Shown here: positions 1 to 5,914 of the stretch, in pieces
Layout of the letters: each line of letters begins with the position of its first letter
Position numbering within the stretch: position 1 is the first letter of the stretch
NCBI GenBank assembly: GCA_016844485.1
Contig: JAENIZ010000132.1
Location: 1 to 6,782, forward strand
Direction: 5' to 3'
Length of the DNA stretch: 6,782 nt
Source of the DNA: Gammaproteobacteria bacterium
Lineage (GTDB): Bacteria; Pseudomonadota; Gammaproteobacteria; Eutrophobiales; Eutrophobiaceae
The notes under the pieces: model-generated
The model's input: only the letters and a program-made list of their open reading frames with translations
What the model was told of the DNA's origin: nothing
Databases searched by the model: none
Made by a program: the position numbers and the translations under genes

Positions 1-152
1 GATGAGTATTATTAAATCGTCAACTATCAATCATTTTATTTAATTCCCCAAGATTCCTCACCAGCTCCCTCATTTTCATTCGGGACAGGGTTCGGAATGA
101 CAAAAAACTGTCATTTCGACCACAGGGAGAAATCTCATATTTCCATGAGCAA
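1..152. other. Non-coding region downstream of the fatty-acid gene cluster
   Basis: No gene is supported here. Besides the palindromic repeat the stretch is AT-rich (about 1-50). No clear promoter for a gene to the left and no classical terminator with a U tract could be recognised. Confidence 0.5.
51..135. repeat. Imperfect palindromic repeat downstream of the cluster (GTCATTTCGA type)
   Basis: An inverted structure begins with AGATTCCTCACC at 51-62 and ends with GGGAGAAATCT at 125-135. Its core is an 11-bp stem, 92-102 against 109-119, with one G-T wobble and a 6-nt loop (AAAAAC on the plus strand). The outer arms are related (AGATTCCTC versus AGATTTCTC on the other strand), but the left arm is longer by roughly 28 bases. 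From memory the AGATTTCTCCC...GTCGAAATGACA pattern resembles palindromic elements scattered between genes in many bacterial genomes. It starts 17 bp after the thioesterase stop codon. The hairpin could protect the 3' end of the mRNA or slow RNA polymerase, but no T tract follows it on the minus strand. Confidence 0.6.
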
Positions 153-554
153 TCAATTCTCTGCCGGAACTTGCCGCGGTCTGTGATTTTCATCCAGTGC
201 GACATAAGTAAGCTCTGCCTGTGTGACCCTGACCGTCTCCGGATTGGACGGGTTGCGCTGGGCATAGACTTCGACCCCGACTGTGATCGAGGTATTCCCG
301 ACCCGGATGATGTCGGTATAGCAACTGATGAGATCACCGACAAAGACCGGTTCATGAAATTCAAAAGAATTAACGGCGACAGTGGCCACCCGACCTTTAG
401 CGCGTTGCACGGCTGCGATACTGCCGGCAATATCCACCTGCGACATGATCCAGCCTCCGAAAATATTGCCCGCGGCATTAGTGTCTTTCGGTCTGGTGGC
501 GACACGGATGGCAGGTTGTTTGTCGGGCAATTTAACCTTGTTTTTTGTTGTCAT
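153..554 (-). CDS. yciA: Acyl-CoA thioesterase, YciA-like hotdog-fold protein
   Basis: A 133-residue single-domain hotdog thioesterase that hydrolyses acyl-CoA to free acid and CoA. E. coli and Haemophilus YciA are about the same length. The signature DTNAAGNIFGGWIMSQVD spans 24-41, with Asp41 equivalent to the catalytic aspartate of YciA. GRVATVAVNSFEFHEPVFVGD (about 54-74) and the ending YVALDENHRPRQVPAEN also follow the YciA pattern. Family members are usually hexamers and broad in acyl range. The start codon overlaps the stop of the acyl-CoA synthetase (ATGA, 4 bp), and a good Shine-Dalgarno sequence lies 8 nt upstream, so translation is probably coupled. Pairing with a beta-oxidation cluster suggests relief of acyl-CoA build-up or CoA recycling, which is inference. 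A plus-strand open frame over the same region is a shadow. It is the last gene of the cluster. Confidence 0.92.
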   Translation of the reverse strand: MTTKNKVKLPDKQPAIRVATRPKDTNAAGNIFGGWIMSQVDIAGSIAAVQRAKGRVATVAVNSFEFHEPVFVGDLISCYTDIIRVGNTSITVGVEVYAQRNPSNPETVRVTQAELTYVALDENHRPRQVPAEN

Positions 555-2446
555 GTGCCGTGTCCCTCATACATGCGTTCAATCTCCATTGCATATTTCT
601 CCAAAATCTTGTTTCTCTTTACCTTCAAAGTGGGTGTGAGCATGTCATTCTCTATGGACCATTGTTCATCCGTACAGGTCACACGGCGCACCTGCGCGTA
701 ACCGGGGAAAATTCTTAATCTCCAGCCGATTCTTTCCAGTAGAAATTCTTCGGCATTGTCGTCTGCCTTTGAATTCGCTGTAAGCTGATTTCTGATAACG
801 GTCTTTTCCCACTTCTGTTCATTTAACACCACCAGGGCCGTCAGGTAAGGGCGAGATTCGCCGATGATCATGATCTGTTCGAACAAGGCATCCGTTTTTA
901 TTTCCTGTTCCATGTCTCCCGGCGGGATTTTTTCCCCGGTGGCCATGACAATAATATCCTTCAGCCGGCCGGTGATATAAATATGCTGCCCTTCAATATG
1001 CGCCCTGTCACCCGTATGCAGCCACCCGTCTGTATCGATCACCTTCCGGGTTTCCTCCGGATAATTCCAGTACCCGAGCATGACCGAATCCGCTTTAACG
1101 AGCAGTTCATCCTGTTCACCAATTTTGACTTCAACTCCGGGCAACGGCGGACCGATACTTTCCGGGATATTGTTATCCACTCGATTGACGCTGACCACCG
1201 GGCTCGCCTCAGTCAATCCATAACCTTGCAGGATAGGAATACCAAGAGCAATGAAGGCCTTGGCTATCATCGGTGACAGTGCTGCCCCACCGCTGATGAT
1301 AATCTTTAAACGTCCGCCAAAACGGCTGGTTATCTTGTCCGCCACCAATCGTTTTAACAGCGGCCATAATAAAAATGCTGTGCGCTTTTTCCCGCGCCCC
1401 TGCAGATATTCATACCGGGACCAGCCGACATCAACTGTCAGATCAAACAATCTGATGAGATATTTTTTTTGTTTTTCTTCCAGTTGCTGCCTGATTGCGG
1501 AATAAACCCTCTCGAAGATCCTGGGGACGCAAATCAATGCGGTCGGCCTGATTGTTTTCAGATCCTGCGCAAGCTCGTTAATACTGCGTGCATAAACCAC
1601 GGTCGCCCCTGCCATCATGGGCAGATAGTAACCCACCGTACGTTCAAGGGTATGTGATAACGGAAGAAAGGACAGAAATATCTCCCTGTTGGTCACCACT
1701 ACGGAACGCTGTCCGCTATGGGCATTGCTCAGGATATTTTTATGGCTCAGCATGACGCCCTTCGGCCGTCCTGTCGTGCCGGAGGTATAGACAATCGTCG
1801 CCAGTTCCTCCGGCCGGCCGTCATTTTTGCGCAGGTCCCCGCCTTCTTTTGGCAACCAGTAACCGAGATTCATCACACGGGGATCCGGATCATGAATGAT
1901 ATCCTTGACAAGGATAATACGGGTGACCGTGTCAAAGTACCCGGCCCTGGACTTTATCGTCTCCCAGAACTCCGGCCCGCCAACGACCAGCAATTTTACG
2001 CCTGCATCGCGCAGGATATACTCAACATTGTCAGCGCGGTCTTCGATGTAAAGCGGCACAACGACGAGGCCGAGTCCAAGCGCAGCCTGATCGAGCATGA
2101 CCCATTCACGGGAATTTGGCATCATCACAGCAACCCGGTCACCTTTTGCCAATGATTCCTTTTCCATTGCCGCCTGCCAGCGTGAGACTTCATAGGCCAT
2201 CTCATGCCACGTACTGTCTTTCCATGTAGCAGAGACAAAATTAAAATATTTATACGCTGTCTGTTGCGGCGACCGCCTGACGCGTTCCCGGAAAAGACCG
2301 GCCAGGGTACCGGCTGTTGCAACGGATATTGTATCTTCCGGTACTGTGACTTCAGGAACAGGATTTATTGTTTGTTGATTACCTTCCGGCATTTTTCTGA
2401 AATACTCATTAATTTGACTATCAGCTACTTGATAATTCTTTTTCAT
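551..2446 (-). CDS. Long-chain fatty acyl-CoA synthetase (AMP-forming)
   Basis: A 631-residue member of the ANL adenylate-forming superfamily, of the FAA1/ACSL type. It activates free long-chain fatty acids with ATP and CoA to acyl-CoA, AMP and PPi. The phosphate-binding loop YTSGTTGRPKG is at 220-230. The FLPLSHTLERT segment is at 260-270, GYGLTEAS at 408-415, and GWLHTGD at 474-480. The hinge GRLKDIIVMATGEKIPPGDME is at about 493-513. The C-terminal LTPTLKVKR (603-611) probably holds the catalytic lysine, Lys608. About 45 residues precede the conserved TLAGLFRERVRRSP, so a shorter N terminus is possible, but the ATG at 2446 is the first in frame. Only a weak ACAGG precedes it. No signal peptide or membrane segment stands out; such enzymes are usually peripheral to the inner membrane. 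It sits 98 bp after fadJ and overlaps the downstream thioesterase by 4 bp. Chain-length preference cannot be read from sequence, and I leave the symbol empty because it is not clearly the classical FadD subtype. Confidence 0.92.
   Translation of the reverse strand: MKKNYQVADSQINEYFRKMPEGNQQTINPVPEVTVPEDTISVATAGTLAGLFRERVRRSPQQTAYKYFNFVSATWKDSTWHEMAYEVSRWQAAMEKESLAKGDRVAVMMPNSREWVMLDQAALGLGLVVVPLYIEDRADNVEYILRDAGVKLLVVGGPEFWETIKSRAGYFDTVTRIILVKDIIHDPDPRVMNLGYWLPKEGGDLRKNDGRPEELATIVYTSGTTGRPKGVMLSHKNILSNAHSGQRSVVVTNREIFLSFLPLSHTLERTVGYYLPMMAGATVVYARSINELAQDLKTIRPTALICVPRIFERVYSAIRQQLEEKQKKYLIRLFDLTVDVGWSRYEYLQGRGKKRTAFLLWPLLKRLVADKITSRFGGRLKIIISGGAALSPMIAKAFIALGIPILQGYGLTEASPVVSVNRVDNNIPESIGPPLPGVEVKIGEQDELLVKADSVMLGYWNYPEETRKVIDTDGWLHTGDRAHIEGQHIYITGRLKDIIVMATGEKIPPGDMEQEIKTDALFEQIMIIGESRPYLTALVVLNEQKWEKTVIRNQLTANSKADDNAEEFLLERIGWRLRIFPGYAQVRRVTCTDEQWSIENDMLTPTLKVKRNKILEKYAMEIERMYEGHGT
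563..568 (-). promoter_or_regulatory. Ribosome binding site of the thioesterase gene, inside the synthetase coding region
   Basis: GAGGGA on the minus strand lies 8 nt before the ATG at 554, within the last codons of the acyl-CoA synthetase. It is the best Shine-Dalgarno match I noticed in the window. It fixes the thioesterase start at the ATGA overlap and suggests efficient translation of the downstream gene. Confidence 0.65.
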
Positions 2447-2493
2447 TCTGTGCCTGTATAAACTGCATCACTGGTTTTAAGAATTGGTTTCGC

Positions 2494-2506
2494 CTCGCCC
2501 GGCGAG
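2494..2506. repeat. Small GC-rich hairpin upstream of the acyl-CoA synthetase gene
   Basis: CTCGC at 2494-2498 pairs with GCGAG at 2502-2506 around a 3-nt loop. In the minus-strand transcript it lies between the fadJ stop and the synthetase start and directly abuts the heptad repeat. No T tract follows it in the direction of transcription, so it does not look like an intrinsic terminator. It could affect mRNA stability or processing, or be part of the neighbouring repeat element. Confidence 0.4.
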
Positions 2507-2540
2507 TAATTAGTGATTGGTGACTGGTTATTGGTAACAA
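2506..2540. repeat. Degenerate heptanucleotide tandem repeat in the fadJ-synthetase spacer
   Basis: Five consecutive 7-bp units can be read on the plus strand: GTAATTA, GTGATTG, GTGACTG, GTTATTG, GTAACAA. Read on the minus strand the consensus is close to CAATCAC. The next seven bases (ATTACTA) run into the fadJ stop codon at 2545-2547. The ends also form a short inverted repeat, AGTAATT at 2505-2511 against AATTACT at 2540-2546. The function is unknown. From memory, heptad arrays of this kind occur as intergenic repeats in various bacterial genomes, but I cannot verify that here. Confidence 0.6.
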
Positions 2541-2544
2541 ATTA

Positions 2545-4566
2545 CTAACCATCGTCCGGCGTAAAACGATCACCATGTTTTTCTTTCAGCTTCAGCAGCT
2601 GCTGTTTTACTTCTTCCCTGCCGCGCTGTTCCATGTAGTGCATCGGCCCGCCACGGAACGGTGCAAAACCCGTGGCGAAGATCATCCCGGCGTCCAGAAG
2701 ATCAGCATCGGCAACAACACCCTCGCGCAGGCAGGCCATGGCCTCGTTGATCATCTGCAGGATCAGGCGATCAGTAATATCGGCAGCGCCAAGGCTGGTG
2801 GCATTTTGCTTTCCGAAACGCGGCTTGTCGTTATGGTATTCATAAAACCCGCGCCCACTCTTGCGCCCGAGATGACCCGCCGCAACCATCTTTTGCAGTT
2901 GATCCGGAACATTCATACCCAGCGCCGCGGATAATATTTTTGCAACGGACAGGCAAATATCCAGACCTACGGTATCCGCCAGTTCAATCGGCCCCATGGG
3001 CATGCCGAATGTTGTCGCAGCCCGGTCAATCTCCGGCGCAGACACGCCTTCTTCGAGCAGCAGCACTGCCTCCATGAGATAAGGCATCAGGATGCGATTG
3101 ACCAGAAAACCCGGCGCGCTCTTCACCGGTAATGGCAGGCGATCGATCGCACGGCAGAACGTGGCGGCGCGATCCAGCACCACCTTGTCTGTCTTTTCTC
3201 CCTGCACGATCTCAATCAATTGCATCTTGGCGACGGGATTGAAAAAATGGATGCCCACCAACCGCCCCGGTTGGGCGAGAGATGTGCATAGCGTGTCTAA
3301 CGGGATACTGGACGTATTGGTGGCCAGCACGGCATTGTCCTTGAGCCTGGGTTCAATGTTCTGGTACAGCGATTGCTTGGCATCAAGATTCTCGATGATG
3401 GCCTCGATGATAACATCAGCCTTTTCCACACCCAGACCTCTGTGATCGGGAACTAAACGATCCATCGCCGCCTGCATCAGGCGCGGGTCCTTGAATTTCT
3501 TCTTGTACAACGAACCGGCACGCTTCAGCGCAGGTGCAATATATTTCGGCTCGCGATCCTGGAGCGTGACATTCAGTCCACGTAATGCGCACCATGCTGC
3601 AATATCCCCGCCCATGACCCCCGCACCAATAACGTGCACATGCTGCGGGTTAAAGTCACCTGCATCATGGCCCAGGGATTTCAGCCGTTCCTGCAACAGA
3701 AAAACCCTGACCAGATTTTTCGCCGCCGGTGTGATAACAAGTTCCGCAACTGAATTGGCCTCTGCCTGCAACATATCCTGTTCGTCGCCGCCGTATTGCT
3801 CCCATAAATCGATCAGCGCATACGGGGCGGGGTAATGTTCTCGCCTGGCACGCTTGCTTACCTGGCTGCGTAGATATTTCGCCAGGTGCGGCCGGGCGAA
3901 TTTACTATTGGCAAGCATCATTAATGTGCCCGGCTTGTGTTTTTGCGGATGTTTTCCGATCAAAGTTCTTGATGCGTTATCGAGGTGTCGCTGCGGCACG
4001 GTACGATCAACGATGCCCAGTTTTTTTGCCGCGCGTGCATCGACGGTGCGCCCGCTTAACATCAGATCCATCGCTGCAGGCGCGCCGATCAAACGCACCA
4101 GACGCATCGTGCCGCCCCAGCCCGGATGAAAACCGAGCAGTACTTCGGGCAAGCCGATGCGCGTCTTCGGATCATCGAGGGCGATGCGGTAACAGCAGGC
4201 CAATGCCAGTTCCAGTCCTCCGCCGAGACAGAACCCATGGATCTGACTCAGGGTGGGAAAAGGCAACGCCTCCAGTTTGTCAAAGATAAGCTGCCCAAGT
4301 TGAATTAACTCCAGCGCCTGCTCTTTGGTTTCGATAGAACTAAATTCATTGACGTTGGCACCGGCGATAAATCCATTGCGTTTGTCCGAAACGATAATGA
4401 GGCCTTTAGGATTTGTGTCCTTGAGATGTGAGAGGATGACATTGAATTCCTCAAACACTTCTGTAGAAAGAACATTGGTGCTGCTGTCATGTTTATCGAA
4501 ATGCAGCCAGGCGATTCCCTGCTGATCATCCTCCAGGCGCCAGTGTTGATATTTTTGTTTTGTCAT
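2545..4566 (-). CDS. fadJ: Enoyl-CoA hydratase / 3-hydroxyacyl-CoA dehydrogenase, FadJ type (multifunctional alpha subunit)
   Basis: A bifunctional beta-oxidation enzyme of 673 residues from this start. The N-terminal crotonase domain (about 1-190) has the oxyanion-hole segment GFIAGANVNEF (65-75) and GFCLGGGLELALA (111-123). Its catalytic glutamates are Glu119 and Glu141 (in LPE), equivalent to the FadB/FadJ pair. The dehydrogenase part begins near 308 with the NAD-binding GAGVMGG (314-320). It continues with NTSS (417-420), the catalytic His440 in HFFNPV, Glu452, and VNR (489-491), followed by two C-terminal 3HCDH helical domains (about 487-673). Both active sites look intact. E. coli FadJ is about 714 residues. 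The ATG at 4566 is preferred because MTKQKYQHWRLE fits the usual family N terminus. An in-frame ATG at 4587 would add seven residues (MPPEKRI) and overlap the thiolase gene by 11 bp. Neither start has a strong Shine-Dalgarno sequence. It partners with the FadI-type thiolase just upstream. Confidence 0.95.
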   Translation of the reverse strand: MTKQKYQHWRLEDDQQGIAWLHFDKHDSSTNVLSTEVFEEFNVILSHLKDTNPKGLIIVSDKRNGFIAGANVNEFSSIETKEQALELIQLGQLIFDKLEALPFPTLSQIHGFCLGGGLELALACCYRIALDDPKTRIGLPEVLLGFHPGWGGTMRLVRLIGAPAAMDLMLSGRTVDARAAKKLGIVDRTVPQRHLDNASRTLIGKHPQKHKPGTLMMLANSKFARPHLAKYLRSQVSKRARREHYPAPYALIDLWEQYGGDEQDMLQAEANSVAELVITPAAKNLVRVFLLQERLKSLGHDAGDFNPQHVHVIGAGVMGGDIAAWCALRGLNVTLQDREPKYIAPALKRAGSLYKKKFKDPRLMQAAMDRLVPDHRGLGVEKADVIIEAIIENLDAKQSLYQNIEPRLKDNAVLATNTSSIPLDTLCTSLAQPGRLVGIHFFNPVAKMQLIEIVQGEKTDKVVLDRAATFCRAIDRLPLPVKSAPGFLVNRILMPYLMEAVLLLEEGVSAPEIDRAATTFGMPMGPIELADTVGLDICLSVAKILSAALGMNVPDQLQKMVAAGHLGRKSGRGFYEYHNDKPRFGKQNATSLGAADITDRLILQMINEAMACLREGVVADADLLDAGMIFATGFAPFRGGPMHYMEQRGREEVKQQLLKLKEKHGDRFTPDDG

Positions 4567-4576
4567 TATTCGTTTT

Positions 4577-5887
4577 TCAGGCGGCATCCCGCTCGATCAA
4601 CATGGCGCCACCCTGCCCGCCACCGATGCAGATCGATGCCATACCCCTGTTTGCACCCTTCTGCTGCAACACATGGCACAGATGCAGGATGATCCGCGCA
4701 CCACTGGCACCCACGGGATGCCCCAGACTGATACCACCGCCATCTATGTTGAGCCGGTCCTGATTGATCTCGCCCATTGCACTACGCATATGCAACTCTT
4801 TACGGCAATAGTCCGTATCCTGCCACGCGGCGATACAGGCAAGTATCTGCGCGGAAAATGCCTCGTTGATCTCAAAGTAATCTATATTTTCAAGCGCGAG
4901 CTTCTGGCGTTTCATGATGGGTGTCATGGCGTGCACTGGACCCAGGCCCATCTGCTGTGGTTCAAGACCGGCCCATTCGCTGTCCACGATCCGCGCCAGC
5001 ACGGGCAGTTGATATTTTTTGATGGCAGTTTCACTCGCGAGGATGACCCATGCTGCACCGTCCGTCACCTGCGCACTGTTGCCCGCCGTGACCAGGCCAA
5101 ATTCCCTGTCGAATACGGGTTTTAATTTACCCAGTTTTTCCACCGAGCTGTCCGGACGCACACCGTCATCCTGTTCGTAATATTTCCCCTGCCAGTCGTA
5201 GATCACTTCGATTTCAGGCAGGCGCTTCCCGGCAAACGCCGCCGCCAGACGTTGATGACTGCGCACGGCATAACTGTCCATCAGCTCCCGGCTGATACCA
5301 AAACGGTACGCCAGCACTTCTGCGGTCTGCCCCATCGATAATCCAACCACCGGGTCCGTCAGTCCGCGCAATAATGCAATGACCGGTTTCAAGAAACCCG
5401 GCCGGAACTGGACGGCAGTCTTGAGTTTTGCACCGAAATCACGCGCCATGGAAAATTGTCCCAGCCAAGTGACCATGGCCTTACTGAACATGAGCGGGGC
5501 GTGACTCATGGATTCCGCCCCGCCTGCCAGCACCAGGTCTGCCCGTCCAAGAGCAATGTCACGCGCGGCACTGTCTATCGCCTGCATGCCTGAACCGCAA
5601 TTGCGCTGCACCGTCCATGCCGGCACATAATTGCCGCAACCCAGCCGCAAGGCGACCACACGGGCAATATTAGCCTCATCGGGACTTGGCATGATGCAAC
5701 CCAGGATGACTTGATCAATGGCACCGGGTTCAAATGGCTGGCGTGCAAGCAAGGGCCGTGCTGAATTGACGGCAAGATCCGATGCGCTGAATGGCCCGGG
5801 GACTCCCCGCGCCTTGAGGCAAGGTGCACGGCTGCCATCAATAATATAAACAGTACGGCCAGTTTTTGTTGTTCCTGTCTCTGTCAT
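4577..5887 (-). CDS. fadI: Acetyl-CoA C-acyltransferase (3-ketoacyl-CoA thiolase), FadI type
   Basis: The protein has 436 residues, the usual FadI length. It catalyses the last step of beta-oxidation, thiolytic cleavage of 3-ketoacyl-CoA to acetyl-CoA and a shortened acyl-CoA. All thiolase active-site elements are present: nucleophile Cys97 in QRNCGSGMQ, the NEAF motif at 341-344, His390 in SLGHPVGASG, and Cys420 in CIGGGQGG. Residues about 134-185 form a long insertion (FSKAMVTWLGQFSMARDFG and following, to GLSMGQTAE) typical of FadI and mitochondrial trifunctional-protein beta subunits. This insertion separates them from short biosynthetic thiolases and fits a partner in a complex with FadJ. 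The stop lies 10 nt before the preferred fadJ start, so the two are almost certainly co-translated and probably form an alpha2-beta2 type multienzyme complex, as inferred from known FadIJ systems. Cytoplasmic or membrane-peripheral; no signal peptide is seen. Confidence 0.95.
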   Translation of the reverse strand: MTETGTTKTGRTVYIIDGSRAPCLKARGVPGPFSASDLAVNSARPLLARQPFEPGAIDQVILGCIMPSPDEANIARVVALRLGCGNYVPAWTVQRNCGSGMQAIDSAARDIALGRADLVLAGGAESMSHAPLMFSKAMVTWLGQFSMARDFGAKLKTAVQFRPGFLKPVIALLRGLTDPVVGLSMGQTAEVLAYRFGISRELMDSYAVRSHQRLAAAFAGKRLPEIEVIYDWQGKYYEQDDGVRPDSSVEKLGKLKPVFDREFGLVTAGNSAQVTDGAAWVILASETAIKKYQLPVLARIVDSEWAGLEPQQMGLGPVHAMTPIMKRQKLALENIDYFEINEAFSAQILACIAAWQDTDYCRKELHMRSAMGEINQDRLNIDGGGISLGHPVGASGARIILHLCHVLQQKGANRGMASICIGGGQGGAMLIERDAA

Positions 5888-5898
5888 TGCGTTGTATT

Positions 5899-5903
5899 TC
5901 CTT
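5899..5903 (-). promoter_or_regulatory. Ribosome binding site of the thiolase gene
   Basis: AAGGA on the minus strand lies 11 nt upstream of the ATG at 5887, in the 27-bp gap after fadE. The spacing is somewhat long, but it is the only Shine-Dalgarno-like sequence in the gap and supports the ATG at 5887 as the start. Confidence 0.5.
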
Positions 5904-5914
5904 AAACCATGAAC

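Noticed and set aside
92..119. Intrinsic terminator for the cluster
   Set aside because: The stem is good, but the T run lies in the loop and no T tract follows the stem on the minus strand, so it is listed as a repeat only.
20..505. Minus-strand 161-codon open frame overlapping the thioesterase and the downstream repeat
   Set aside because: Most of it is an alternative frame of the YciA-like gene, its end lies in the palindromic repeat, and its composition is shadow-like (rich in Ser, Arg and Pro).
171..701. Plus-strand 176-codon open frame
   Set aside because: It lies antisense to the thioesterase and the synthetase C terminus, both of which have clear family motifs. It has no recognisable domain.
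1718..2155. Plus-strand 145-codon open frame within the synthetase
   Set aside because: It is antisense to the conserved adenylation domain, with no recognisable motif.
2468..2490. FadR- or PsrA-like operator around CACTGGTTTTAAGAATTGGT
   Set aside because: The two halves (CTGGT and TTGGT) are direct rather than inverted, and they fit neither the FadR nor the PsrA palindrome well.
2447..2544. Promoter for the synthetase gene, with TTATAC-like -10 near 2461
   Set aside because: No convincing -35 box at proper spacing was found; the match is no better than chance.
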